Origin: Acidobacteriota bacterium
GTDB taxonomy: Bacteria; Acidobacteriota; Thermoanaerobaculia; Multivoradales; J023
Reading direction: 5' to 3'
Length of the DNA: 64,000 nucleotides
Assembly (NCBI GenBank): GCA_029263315.1
Contig: JAJCXR010000063.1
Location: 1-64,000 of the forward strand
A model generated the notes under the pieces. It did not search any database, was not told where the DNA came from, and saw nothing but the letters and a program-made list of their open reading frames with translations. Made by a program: the position numbers and the translations under genes. Positions 50,577 through 59,753 of this stretch are shown here, in pieces; position 1 is the first letter of the stretch, and the number at the start of each line of letters is the position of its first letter.

Positions 50577-52527
50577 GGCGCGAGACTTTATCAGCCGCTG
50601 GCGACACCTGGCGCGACCATTTGTCGATGTCTTCCATACCTGGCGTTGTCGCCGAGCCTGGCACCGCGGCGAGGTGGCCGGTGACCTGACCTATGTTGCC
50701 GAACCGTGGCCGTCGGAGGTTACCGCGGGCGCTTCCGCCGTTTGGCCCGGTGTCCTGCTGCAACGGCCCTACGACAGCTCCGAGACCACCGCCCAGCGGG
50801 ACGCTTGGTGCCGGGCCCAGACCCTGGGAGAGCTAAAACCCGCCGGACCCGACGACGGGCAGCGTCGAGCCTTCGCCTTCTACGCCCCCGGGCAAGTCTT
50901 ACCGGGGCTCGATCCAAGCCACCTGGAGGCCGCCCTGCTGATCCTGGCGGCGGAGGCCATCGACGCCGTCACCCTGGTGACCGACGCCGAGGCCCGTGCT
51001 TTGGCCCGCGACACCAGCAAGACCGACGACCCCAGGGCCGACGACCCCAGGACCGGCGACCCCAAGACCGACGACGAAGGTCGGTCCCGAGCCCTGCTAG
51101 AGGACGAAACCAACCTGCTTTCCCGGGTTTTCACCGTCTATCGGGGAGACGCCTACCGCTATGACGCCATGGCCGATCGCGTCATCCCCCTGTCGCCACG
51201 CCGTCTCCGCAAGTGCCTGGCACCTGCTGCTGAGGCCCTTGCCACCGGCGACCCAACGGACGGCGACCGACAGCTCGGCCAGCGAAGCCGTGGGCCGTAT
51301 CGCAGCGCCGTCGACTTGCCCGGCCGCCTGCGCATCGGGGTGCGCGACGCCCGGCAACTGAAGCGCCGCCGGGAACAGCATGGGCGCCCCGTCATGTTGG
51401 TGACGGTGCCTTTTCTGGCCCGCGGCGGCGCCGAGCAAACCCTTTTCGCCACCCTGCAACACCTCGGCGATCGCTTCGACTATGTCTTTGTCACCTTGGC
51501 GCCGCACCGTCCGGCGCTCGGGGACCGACGGCCGGACTTTCGCCAGTTGGCGCCCCGCCTCTTCAGCCTCGGCGATTGGGTCCACCCCGCCGCCATGGTG
51601 GGCATGATCGGTCAGTTGATCGACACCACCGGGGCCCGCATTCTCTACAACGCCAACGGCACGACCCTGTTCTACGATTTCGCCCCGAGGCTCAAGAGGA
51701 TGTACCCGAAACTGCACATCGTCGATCACCTTTACGACCATCGGGTGGGCTATATCGAGCGCTACGACGCCAACCTGCTGGCCTCCGTCGATCTCTGCGT
51801 GGCGGAAAATCACCCCATCCAGCAACAGTTGGGAGATCGGGGTTGGCCCGCTTCGAGGGCGCCGGTCATCTGGCCCTGTGGCCGACCGACGGCGGCCCTG
51901 CCGCAGGACATCGCCGCTACCCGTCAGCGCCTACGTCGCCAGCTCGACCTGCCGGACGATCACCTGGTCTTCCTCGCCGCCCTGCGCATGCACCCGCAGA
52001 AACGCCCCCTCGATCTCGTCGCCTTGGCGGTACGCTGCGCCGATCTGCCGGTGCGCTTCCTGCTCGTCGGAGGCGGGGAGCTGGAACGGCAGGTGGACGA
52101 GGCCATCGCCGCCAACCCTGAAGCGCCGATCCGCCGACTGCCCTTCCGCCGCGATATCCCGGACCTCATCTGCGCCGCGGACGTCGGCTGTTTGGTGTCC
52201 GACTACGAAGGGCTGCCGGTATTCCTGCTGGAGTGCTTGCAGCTCGGCCGTCCCTTCTTGGGCACCGATGTCGGCGAGCTCGGCCGTGTGCTGCGGGACG
52301 CCGAAGCCGGTCCGGTGGTGGACCGACCCGGGGACCTCGACGCCCTGGAGCGGGCCGTCCGCCACTTGATCGATCCTGAGGTGCGCCATCGCCTGGCGTC
52401 GCGGGCCTTAGAAGCGGCGGCCCATTTTGCCGTCGAGGTTTGTGCCGAGCGCTATGCCGGGGCCTTCCTGGGGGCGGAGATACCGCCCCTCGAGGGCGTC
52501 CTGCGTCCGCCGAGGGAGGAACGGTGA
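50575..52527 (+). CDS. GT4-like glycosyltransferase with N-terminal extension
   Basis: 650 residues. N-terminal ~260 residues are of unknown role and contain a pentapeptide repeat (TDDPR-type, residues 149-167). The GT-B domain begins VMLVTVPFLARGGAEQTLFATLQHL, then LGDWVHP, PQKRPLDLVALAV and DYEGLPVFLLECLQLGRPFLGT with the Glu-containing EGLPVFLLE. Paralogous to the next gene. The ATG overlaps the start of the opposite-strand gene (CATG). GTGA overlap with the next gene. Confidence 0.86.
   Translation: MARDFISRWRHLARPFVDVFHTWRCRRAWHRGEVAGDLTYVAEPWPSEVTAGASAVWPGVLLQRPYDSSETTAQRDAWCRAQTLGELKPAGPDDGQRRAFAFYAPGQVLPGLDPSHLEAALLILAAEAIDAVTLVTDAEARALARDTSKTDDPRADDPRTGDPKTDDEGRSRALLEDETNLLSRVFTVYRGDAYRYDAMADRVIPLSPRRLRKCLAPAAEALATGDPTDGDRQLGQRSRGPYRSAVDLPGRLRIGVRDARQLKRRREQHGRPVMLVTVPFLARGGAEQTLFATLQHLGDRFDYVFVTLAPHRPALGDRRPDFRQLAPRLFSLGDWVHPAAMVGMIGQLIDTTGARILYNANGTTLFYDFAPRLKRMYPKLHIVDHLYDHRVGYIERYDANLLASVDLCVAENHPIQQQLGDRGWPASRAPVIWPCGRPTAALPQDIAATRQRLRRQLDLPDDHLVFLAALRMHPQKRPLDLVALAVRCADLPVRFLLVGGGELERQVDEAIAANPEAPIRRLPFRRDIPDLICAADVGCLVSDYEGLPVFLLECLQLGRPFLGTDVGELGRVLRDAEAGPVVDRPGDLDALERAVRHLIDPEVRHRLASRALEAAAHFAVEVCAERYAGAFLGAEIPPLEGVLRPPREER
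51019..51078. repeat. in-frame 15-bp tandem repeats
   Basis: Four units encode KTDDP, RADDP, RTGDP, KTDDE in the N-terminal part of the glycosyltransferase. Period 15 keeps the frame. Confidence 0.75.
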
Positions 52528-54479
52528 GCGGTCTGCGGCATCGCCTGTCAGGATGGTTTTGGGACCACAGCCAAGTGTGGCGTCGCCCCGTGCGGCGTCT
52601 TCGCCAAAACCTGTCCGCCTGGCGGTACCGCCTGCGGCATTGGCGTAGCCCGCAACCCCCCCGGGTGTTGGTTGACCTCAAGCCGACGGCGGCGTCGGCA
52701 ACGCCCGAGCTGACATCCCCGGCGCTGGGCTTGAGGGTCGAGGCGGCCGACCGAGCCGCCGCCGAAACCTGGATGGCCTCCCAGACCGAGGCGTCGATCG
52801 TCCTGTGGCCCGCTGAGGAACCCTCGTCCGGCGCCAGCTTGTCGCCCTGGCCGTCGACCCCACCGTCGACCGCTCCGTCAAACGCTCTGTCGCACCAGGA
52901 GCCGACGCTGTTCTTGGACTTCAATGCGCAGCTCGAGACGCTACCCGCCACCTTGGTGGAGTCCTTGCTGCTCGCCGCAGCGTGCGAAGGCTCGCCGTTG
53001 ATCTTCGCCGCTTGGGCTCCGCCGGCGCAGCATATGGCCGGGCCCGACGGCCGCCTGTGGGCGACTTCGCCGCTGGCCACCCTGTGGCGTTTGCCGAGCC
53101 CTGAGACTACCGGCCCGATCGTCGGACGGGTGGTCCCCCATGTCACCGACCTCACATCCCAAGACGCCACAACCCAAGACGCCACGACCCGTCATCTTTC
53201 CCACCCGCCAACCAGCCGCGCCAGCGGCCCTTATCTGTTGCGCGGCGACATCTCCCCCGGCACCCTGGTCCGTCAGCGGGTGGGCTGTCCAGCCGAACGG
53301 CTGGCCGCTCTGGAAGATCTTCCCGGACCGCCGACGGTGCTCTTTCTCTTGCCTTTTCTGGCGGTGGGCGGAGCCGAGCGCTTGCTCTTCGATCTGTTGG
53401 CCGGTCTGCGGAAAACCTACCGCTGCTTGGTGGTGACCCTGGAGCCCCATGACCAAATGCTGGGCAATACCCTGGACACCTGTCGCCGTCTCATCCCCCA
53501 CCTCTACACCCTGGGGGATTGGCTGCCCAGGGCCTGCCATGCGGGGGCCATCGAGCACCTGCTGCGCCGCTACCGGGTGGAGAGCCTAGTCTGTTGGAAT
53601 GGCGTCGTCGCCTTCTACGATCAGGCCGCTGACTGGAAACGACGCTGGCCGGAGCTGCGCATCTATAACCAGCTGTACAACCATCGGGGGGGCTGGATCG
53701 AGCACTACGGTCCCCGTTTTGCCGCCGCCATCGACGTTCACTTGGCGGTCAATGGGGCGATCGCCGACGCCCTGATCGACCGGGGCATCGACGCTCAGCG
53801 TGTGGCGACGGTCCCCCACGGTGTCGAGATCCCAGAGCTACCGTCGGCGGACGAGCCCCTGCCTCGACGGCACTCAGCCCGGCGAGAGCTGGGGTTGGAG
53901 CACTTGCCACCGGATACCGTCGTGGTCGGGACTTTCATCCGGCTGCATCCCCAGAAACGTCCCTTCGACATCCTCGAAACGGCCCGCCGTCTGAGCCACG
54001 CACCAGTCCATTTCCTCCTGGTGGGGGGCGGTCCCCTCGCCGACGCCGTCGACCAACACCTCGCCGACTCACCGCTGCCCAACCTCAGTCGGTTTGGCCT
54101 GCGGGACGACCTCGAAACCCTCTATGCCGCCACCGACATCTGCCTCATGACCTCGGAATATGAAGGTCTACCCATCTTTCTGCTCGATGGCCTGGCCCGC
54201 GGCTTGCCATGTGTGGCGACGGCGGTGGGAGACATTCCAAGCCTGTTGCAGGACGGCGGCGGAGTCCTGGTGGAGGAGGTTGGCGATGTGGCAGCCCTGG
54301 CGGCGGCAGTCGAAGCCCTGCTGGACGAGCCCTTGAGGCGCCGGCAGGGCCGGCGAGGACGCGAAACCGTCGGTCGGCGCTTCGGCCTCGAGGCCTATCG
54401 CCGACGTTATGAGGAGCTGATATTTCCGTCCAAGAGCGCGGCAACGGAAACCCAGAGAAAACGGCAGGACTCGACATGA
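52524..54479 (+). CDS. GT4-like glycosyltransferase, paralogue of the previous gene
   Basis: 651 residues, GTG start overlapping the previous stop (GTGA). Basic N-terminus (VSGLRHRLSGWFWDH), a Pro/Ser-rich region, then TVLFLLPFLAVGGAERLLFDLLAGL, LGDWLPRACHAGAIEHLLRRY, HPQKRPFDILETARRL and SEYEGLPIFLLDGLARGLPCVAT. A 15-bp duplication (53156-53185) encodes SQDATTQDATT. It acts in the same pathway as its neighbour, perhaps adding consecutive residues. The stop overlaps the next ATG. Confidence 0.86.
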   Translation: MSGLRHRLSGWFWDHSQVWRRPVRRLRQNLSAWRYRLRHWRSPQPPRVLVDLKPTAASATPELTSPALGLRVEAADRAAAETWMASQTEASIVLWPAEEPSSGASLSPWPSTPPSTAPSNALSHQEPTLFLDFNAQLETLPATLVESLLLAAACEGSPLIFAAWAPPAQHMAGPDGRLWATSPLATLWRLPSPETTGPIVGRVVPHVTDLTSQDATTQDATTRHLSHPPTSRASGPYLLRGDISPGTLVRQRVGCPAERLAALEDLPGPPTVLFLLPFLAVGGAERLLFDLLAGLRKTYRCLVVTLEPHDQMLGNTLDTCRRLIPHLYTLGDWLPRACHAGAIEHLLRRYRVESLVCWNGVVAFYDQAADWKRRWPELRIYNQLYNHRGGWIEHYGPRFAAAIDVHLAVNGAIADALIDRGIDAQRVATVPHGVEIPELPSADEPLPRRHSARRELGLEHLPPDTVVVGTFIRLHPQKRPFDILETARRLSHAPVHFLLVGGGPLADAVDQHLADSPLPNLSRFGLRDDLETLYAATDICLMTSEYEGLPIFLLDGLARGLPCVATAVGDIPSLLQDGGGVLVEEVGDVAALAAAVEALLDEPLRRRQGRRGRETVGRRFGLEAYRRRYEELIFPSKSAATETQRKRQDST

Positions 54480-55516
54480 CGGTGGGCCACGGCAAGACGG
54501 GCCCCCTGGCCTCGGTGGTCATCCCGTCCTATAACCACGGCCCCTTCATCGAAGAGGCCGTGCACAGCGTCTTGGGCCAAGATACCGACCTCGAGCTGGT
54601 GGTGGTGGACGACGGCTCCAGCGATGACAGCCGTCGGCGTCTGGAATCCATCGACGATTGTCGTTTGCGCCTCATCCTGCAGGAGAACCGGGGGGCCCAT
54701 GCCGCCCTCAACCGTGGCATCGAGGCCAGCCGTGGCCAGATCGTCTTCCTGCTCAACTCCGACGATCACTTCCACCCACAGCGCCTACCTCGCTTCCTCG
54801 ACCGCTTTGCGCAGCAACCGGAGCTCTGCCTGCTGACCTCGTGGCTCCAGCTCATCGACGCCCATGGCCTGCCGATCGGTGTCAAGGAAGCCTGGCACAA
54901 CCTGCCGCCATGGCCCCAACCACGGCCGGGAAAAGGACTGGCGGATGGCGGTGAGCCAGGCCTAGCCCTGCTGCAAAGCAATTATGTGTCCACCACCTCG
55001 AATGTCGCCTTCCGCCGAGCTTGGTGGCAACGGCAGGGCCTATGCTTTTCCCCCCTGCGCTACACCCACGACTGGGAGGCCCTGCTGGCCGCCGCCGGTC
55101 GCGGCCCGATGGCGGTCCTCGCCGAGCCCCTGGTGTCTTACCGCGTGCACGCCAGCAACACCCTGGCGGAGGGCCGAGCCAAGCCAGGCGACCCTTCCAA
55201 ACAAGGCGACCCTGCCGAGCGAAGCGACCCAGCCGAGCGGGGCGAGGGTGCGATGCGTTTCGAGATCCTGTGGACCGTCGCCCGCCATGCCCACCCCCTA
55301 TGCCGCCACTTCGCTGCCCAAGGCCACGACATGGACGAGCTGAGGAGCCGCGCCTGGCGCTCCCTACCCCGCTTCGGGCGCGACGATCTGTTGGCCATGC
55401 TCTTGCAACTGCGCGGTGACGGCCCCTCCCCCAGCAAGACCTTTGACGCCCTGTTGCAACCGTCGCATCCGCTGCGCCGCCGCATGGTGGAGCTTCTGGC
55501 CGGCGGCGATCGGTAG
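54476..55516 (+). CDS. family 2 glycosyltransferase
   Basis: 346 residues. ASVVIPSYNHGPFIEEAVHSVL, VVDDGSSDDSRRRL, NRGAHAALNRGIEASRGQIVFLLNSDD give the GT2 signature (LNSDD is the D-x-D). The insertion AKPGDPSKQGDPAERSDPAERGEG (encoded by 15-bp units, 55179-55243) lies in a C-terminal loop. It ends locus B. Confidence 0.9.
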   Translation: MTVGHGKTGPLASVVIPSYNHGPFIEEAVHSVLGQDTDLELVVVDDGSSDDSRRRLESIDDCRLRLILQENRGAHAALNRGIEASRGQIVFLLNSDDHFHPQRLPRFLDRFAQQPELCLLTSWLQLIDAHGLPIGVKEAWHNLPPWPQPRPGKGLADGGEPGLALLQSNYVSTTSNVAFRRAWWQRQGLCFSPLRYTHDWEALLAAAGRGPMAVLAEPLVSYRVHASNTLAEGRAKPGDPSKQGDPAERSDPAERGEGAMRFEILWTVARHAHPLCRHFAAQGHDMDELRSRAWRSLPRFGRDDLLAMLLQLRGDGPSPSKTFDALLQPSHPLRRRMVELLAGGDR

Positions 55517-55844
55517 CCCCGAGAGACACCGCGCCGTCGCAGTACTGTCCCGTCGCAACCCATCGCCCGTCGCGACATATCTCCCGTCGCAGCATTCTCC
55601 CGTCGTCACAATCTTTTGACTTTCCAGCAGCCTTTGGCTGGCAGGCCACCTTGCCCCCAATGGTGGGCGTGGAGGCCGCTGCGACCGCACAATGCCCGAG
55701 CAATGAAGCCTCGAGCCCGAGCTGCCCTAAGCAATATAAAGCATTATAAATCAATGACTTAGACAAATTCCTCCAGCTGGCAGGAAGCTTGAAATGGGAG
55801 TGGGTGCAAGCCATCACTCACCCACCACTCGCCAGGAGAATCCC
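55517..55844. other. intergenic region with 16-17 bp repeats and an AT-rich patch
   Basis: The five CCGTCGC/T repeats occupy 55534-55606. A hairpin (CCAGC ... GCTGG) is near 55624-55641. An AT-rich patch with direct repeats (GCAATATAAA, GCATTATAAA) is near 55731-55750 and may contain the promoter of the small ORF that follows. No gene is recognised. Confidence 0.5.
55534..55606. repeat. CCGTCGC array, 5 units, 16-17 bp period
   Basis: CCGTCGC at 55534, 55550, 55567, 55584 and CCGTCGT at 55600, each followed by a variable 9-10 bp. The period is about 1.5 helical turns. Could be a protein-binding array or drifted tandem duplication. Confidence 0.6.
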
Positions 55845-56270
55845 ATGCCGAGCTTCCAGCAACGACTTAGAGCCCTTTTCTTGTCTGCCGATGACCCGAG
55901 TCCCCTTGCAGACGAAGACCCATGCCAACCCGTCTTTCCCGCCGCAGAGAGGCGATTCCCGCGGCGCCTATACTCGGCAGCCAAAGAATCCAGCTGGGGC
56001 GATGCTCCCCAACCCAAGGGCGCCTCGAGGCAATATCGCTCCTATTTGACGGGTCCTGCTGCGGGCGACTCAGCGGCTGGCGCCCCAGCTGCGGGCGCCC
56101 CAGCTGCGGGCGGTCCAGCGGCTGGCGCCCCAGCGGCCAGCCTCCCAGGCCCCCCCGGTGGCGATCCGGCGGCCCCGGACAAGCGACGGCGGCGATCAAA
56201 TCTCAGCGGGCTGACGGCCTTCCCCACGCCGCGGGGGCTTTGTGTCGCCCACGGTGGTCGGCTGGGCTGA
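55845..56270 (+). CDS. small hypothetical protein with Gly-Ala-Pro-Ala-Ala repeats
   Basis: 141 residues from MPSFQQRLRALF, with AGGAG 8 bases upstream. The middle (~72-104) is a run of GPAAG/GAPAA pentapeptides encoded by 15-bp repeats. The C-terminus is basic (KRRRRSN) and then FPTPRGLC. No domain or signal peptide. It may be genuine because of the ribosome site, or an accidental frame in repeat DNA. Confidence 0.4.
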   Translation: MPSFQQRLRALFLSADDPSPLADEDPCQPVFPAAERRFPRRLYSAAKESSWGDAPQPKGASRQYRSYLTGPAAGDSAAGAPAAGAPAAGGPAAGAPAASLPGPPGGDPAAPDKRRRRSNLSGLTAFPTPRGLCVAHGGRLG

Positions 56271-56298
56271 CTGCCGGACCGCCTCAGTAGTCGTCGCT

Positions 56299-57066
56299 TC
56301 AGTCGTCATCGGGCCAGGCGAAGCAACCGCTGATCTGAAGATCCGGTCGCCCGCTGGCCACCGCCCCGACGGCGTCGGGCAGGGGGCTGAAGGCGATCAA
56401 GCTCCACGCCCGGGCGAGCTCCGCATCACCATCGATCTCTTCGAAACAGCAAGGGCTGTCGGGATGTAGGGTGACGGTGAAGCGGTCCAAGGGGACAGAC
56501 AATCCATCGCCCGTCGCCTTGATGTAGGCCTCTTTGCGCGTCCAGCAGTTGAAGAAGGTGTGGGACCGCTGCCCTTCCGGCACCTTGGCCAAGACATCCC
56601 GCTCGGCGCTGGCGAAGAAACTCTTGGAGATACCCAAGGCATCGGGCATCTCGCGCAGGATCTCCACGTCGACCCCGAGGGATGGGCCGCGGGTCACGGC
56701 GATCACCGCCAAATCCTCGGAATCGGAAAGATTGAAGGCCAGGGGGCCATCGTCGTGTCGATCGAGATGGGCCGCTAGCTGAGGTTTGCCACGGGGTGTG
56801 TAGTCGAAGGCCACCTGCGTCGTCGGCAAGCCCTGGTAGGCGGCCACCAAACGGCGCAGACGGGCCCGTCGTACCTTGAAACGCCGCCGGTGTTTGGGAA
56901 ACCGAAAACGCTCGGCCCGCTGCCTTTCTTCGTCGGTGAGAAGCCTCTCCAGGGCTGCCACCCGCGACTCGGCGAGGGCCAGGTTGAAACGCCACAGGTG
57001 GACTTGCCCCGCCGCCAAGAAGGCGGGTTGGCGGGCCGTGACAAACGCTTTCGGGCCAAAGTCCAT
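56299..57066 (-). CDS. 4'-phosphopantetheinyl transferase (Sfp-type)
   Basis: 255 residues. Signature LGVDVEILREM (Mg binding Asp/Glu) and the WTRKEAYIKATG (W-x-x-K-E-A-x-x-K) motif. It loads the phosphopantetheine arm onto acyl or peptidyl carrier proteins. No carrier protein lies next to it, so its partner is elsewhere; an indirect link to the AfsA/PlsC operon 3 kb away is possible. GGTG-rich leader; ATG at 57066. Confidence 0.92.
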   Translation of the reverse strand: MDFGPKAFVTARQPAFLAAGQVHLWRFNLALAESRVAALERLLTDEERQRAERFRFPKHRRRFKVRRARLRRLVAAYQGLPTTQVAFDYTPRGKPQLAAHLDRHDDGPLAFNLSDSEDLAVIAVTRGPSLGVDVEILREMPDALGISKSFFASAERDVLAKVPEGQRSHTFFNCWTRKEAYIKATGDGLSVPLDRFTVTLHPDSPCCFEEIDGDAELARAWSLIAFSPLPDAVGAVASGRPDLQISGCFAWPDDD

Positions 57067-57085
57067 GGTGGGATCTTAAAACAAA

Positions 57086-57111
57086 AACCCCCCTCGCCAA
57101 GAGGGGGGTTT
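57086..57111 (-). terminator. intrinsic terminator of the TonB receptor gene
   Basis: Perfect 10-bp stem AACCCCCCTC/GAGGGGGGTT with a 5-base loop; the minus strand continues TTTTTGTTTT. It lies ~25-50 bp past the TonB receptor stop and also insulates the phosphopantetheinyl transferase gene from read-through. Confidence 0.92.
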
Positions 57112-57135
57112 ATGACTTCCTTTATCGAGGCAGCC

Positions 57136-59559
57136 CTACCAGGAGAAACCCAGGTGAGCCAAGGCCCGCCGCTCGATGATGTCGCCGCCGAAGATCTGAT
57201 AATGCTTCTCGTCGAAGACGTTGCTGATGTTGACACCGAGCTCCACCCGATCATTGAAGTGGTAGGTGCCCTGCAGGTCGACCAGGTCGTAGGACGGGAT
57301 CGGTCCCGCGAAGACGCCCGCCTGCCAGAAGAAACCGTCCACATGGCGGGCCTTCACCGCGATGTCGAACTTGTCGGCCAGATAGGTCAGAGCCACACCG
57401 AATTGGGTCTCCGGCGCGTTGGGGTCGACGTCATCTTTGGTATCGAAATCGAACCAATTGAAGGTGACGTTCAACAGCCAATGGTCGGACAAGTTGGAGT
57501 TGATGCCGAGCTCGATGCCCTGGGTGTCCACTTCACCGAAGTTGGTGTAGGTCACGCCGTTGATCAGCGGCGCACCGGTGATCGGGTCGTTGGTCAGGGT
57601 GGGAACGAAGCCGAGGAGCGTCGCTTCGAGGCTAGCGGCGACGCCATCCGGCAGCCCGGCGGGGGCTTGGTAGCGCCCAAAGCTCGGATTGAGGAAGCCG
57701 ATGGCCGGATCGAAGGCCGGCAACAGATCGGAGATAAAGTTGGTCAAGGTGCTGCGGTAGTAGTCGAGGGTGACGAAGGTCTTCTTGCCGAGGATTCCGC
57801 TGTAGCCGATTTCCAAGGTTTCGACCTCTTCCACCTCGGTCTCGGGATTGCCCAAAGCCTTGACCGGGATGGCACTGAGCTGGCAATCGACGCCAAAAGG
57901 TGCGCAGAAGAGGAATTGCAGACCGGCGAAGGACGTGACCGGCGCCGCCACGGGCACTTGAAGAAAGAGCTCGGAGTAGTTGGGGGACTGGAAGGCCTCG
58001 CCGTAGTTGAGGCGCAGCGTATGCTCCGGCGTCACCGAATAGACAAAGGCGATGCGAGGAGAGAACTGGCTGTCGTACAGGCTGCTCTCGTCGTAACGGG
58101 CTGAGAGGACGGTGCGCAGTTTCTTGCTCAGGTCGTATTCGACCTGCCCATAGACGCCGGTGAAATCGGACTCGATGCTCTCGAAGACCAGGGTCTGGGC
58201 ACCTTGGGGATTCTCCGAATCAAAATTCTCCTCGCTGTAGGAAGCACCGCCGATCAGCCGTCCCTTGCCGCCGGCAAAGCCGACATTGCCCTGCGCCTCA
58301 TAGTGGGTCTTGTCCGAGAACAAGTAGAGGGGAGCACCGGTGCTCAAAGAGCGAGAGTCCGGGGCCTCGCGATCGTTGTAGTAACCCGAGAAATTCCAAT
58401 GGTCGGTATTGAGGTTGAAACGGAAATAGGGCCGTTCCGATTTGGTGGCTTGCACACGACCAATGCCGGTCACCGAAACGCCACCGCCCTTGAACTCGGC
58501 GGTACCCGCTTCGAGACTCAAGGTAGGACCGCTCTCGAAGTACTTGTCGAGCCGCAAGCTACCCCAGAAGGCCTCGTTCTCATCCCGCACCAAGGGCTGC
58601 CGCTCCAGGTTGACACCGGCATACTCGCCTTCCGACGGGATGTCCAAGACACCGTTGCCATTGAGGTCGACACGGGAGCGAGCGAAGTCTTCACTTTGCA
58701 GGGCACCGGCCGAGACGCGGGCATGCCAGTCGTTGCCCAGGCTACCGGCCCAGCCGAGGTCGCCGCGGATGGTTTCGAGCTCGCCGCCGGTCAGCTTGAA
58801 ACGCCCACCACTGCTGTCGCGGGGGGCCTTGGTGGTCATGTTGATGACCCCGTTGAAGGCATCGGCACCGTACAGGGCAGAGCCGGGGCCACGCACCAGC
58901 TCGACGCTGGCCAGCGCATCCAAGGGGACCGTCAAGCTCGTCCATTCTTGGGAGCCTAGAAAGGTGACGGAGGGATCACGGCCATCGATGAGCACCAAGA
59001 TGCGACGATTCAGTGAGCTGTTGAAACCACGGGTATTGAAGTTGAAGTCGTAGAGACCGTTCTGCGTCACCTCGGCGCCGGGGGTGAACTCGAGGACCTT
59101 TGGCAATTGTCCGTGGGTCGATTCGCGGGCCAGCTGTTGCTCGGAGAGAACGGTGACGGCGGCGGGAGCATCGACGATACGCTCACGCCGACGGGAGGCC
59201 GAGTACACGGTGATGGTCTCGGCGAAGCTGACGTCCCAGCCGACCGTCTGTTGCACATCCGTTGTGGCGCCGGAGGTGACCTCGACCTTGGTGGAATCGG
59301 CATTGTCGCCGAGGGAGAAGCTCAGCGTGTACGAACCGGCGGGGATACCGTTGAAGCGAAAACTGCCATCGGCGGCGGTGATCTCCACCGAGCCCAGCTC
59401 GCTCACAACCACGGTGACACCGCCCATGCCGCGGCCGTTCTCCCGATCGACGTTGCCGGTAATACGGCCGGTGTCTTGGGCCCAAGATGGCGCGACACCC
59501 AGGAGCAGCAGGGCTCCGGTAAAAAGAACTGCCGAAACAACGACCTTCAATGCTCGCAT
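57136..59559 (-). CDS. TonB-dependent outer-membrane receptor
   Basis: 807 residues. Signal peptide VVVSAVLFTGALLLLGVAPSWAQ, a carboxypeptidase regulatory-like domain (~25-105, ITGNVDRENGRGMGGVTVVV ... DGSFRFNGIPAGSYTLSF), a plug (~125-245, VTVLSEQQLARE ... RILVLIDGRDPSVTF, VELVRGPGSALYGADAFNGVINMTTK), then the beta-barrel ending with LGFSW, the aromatic C-terminal signal. It imports a siderophore, vitamin or glycan with TonB energy; ligand unknown. Preceded by AAGGGGAATTACATG. Confidence 0.94.
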   Translation of the reverse strand: MRALKVVVSAVLFTGALLLLGVAPSWAQDTGRITGNVDRENGRGMGGVTVVVSELGSVEITAADGSFRFNGIPAGSYTLSFSLGDNADSTKVEVTSGATTDVQQTVGWDVSFAETITVYSASRRRERIVDAPAAVTVLSEQQLARESTHGQLPKVLEFTPGAEVTQNGLYDFNFNTRGFNSSLNRRILVLIDGRDPSVTFLGSQEWTSLTVPLDALASVELVRGPGSALYGADAFNGVINMTTKAPRDSSGGRFKLTGGELETIRGDLGWAGSLGNDWHARVSAGALQSEDFARSRVDLNGNGVLDIPSEGEYAGVNLERQPLVRDENEAFWGSLRLDKYFESGPTLSLEAGTAEFKGGGVSVTGIGRVQATKSERPYFRFNLNTDHWNFSGYYNDREAPDSRSLSTGAPLYLFSDKTHYEAQGNVGFAGGKGRLIGGASYSEENFDSENPQGAQTLVFESIESDFTGVYGQVEYDLSKKLRTVLSARYDESSLYDSQFSPRIAFVYSVTPEHTLRLNYGEAFQSPNYSELFLQVPVAAPVTSFAGLQFLFCAPFGVDCQLSAIPVKALGNPETEVEEVETLEIGYSGILGKKTFVTLDYYRSTLTNFISDLLPAFDPAIGFLNPSFGRYQAPAGLPDGVAASLEATLLGFVPTLTNDPITGAPLINGVTYTNFGEVDTQGIELGINSNLSDHWLLNVTFNWFDFDTKDDVDPNAPETQFGVALTYLADKFDIAVKARHVDGFFWQAGVFAGPIPSYDLVDLQGTYHFNDRVELGVNISNVFDEKHYQIFGGDIIERRALAHLGFSW

Positions 59560-59718
59560 GTAATTCCCCTTGGTTCGTGCCGATACCCGGGATCGACGAA
59601 AGCAGTTCGACTCTGCCTACCCCCGCAGCTAGCTGCCTTGTCCTGCTCCACAAGGAGCTCGACAAGGAAACTTGGCGGCGGACGCTGGCCAGCGCCGTAT
59701 GCAGGTATTCAGGGGCGT

Positions 59719-59748
59719 ATTATTGCAAGGCACGACCTCAGACCGCAA
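59719..59748 (-). promoter_or_regulatory. possible promoter for the TonB receptor gene
   Basis: Minus-strand TTGCGG (59743-59748), 18-bp spacer, AATAAT (59719-59724). Lies 160 bp upstream of the start codon and immediately after the PlsC gene, so the receptor may have its own transcript. Confidence 0.4.
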
Positions 59749-59753
59749 GCATT

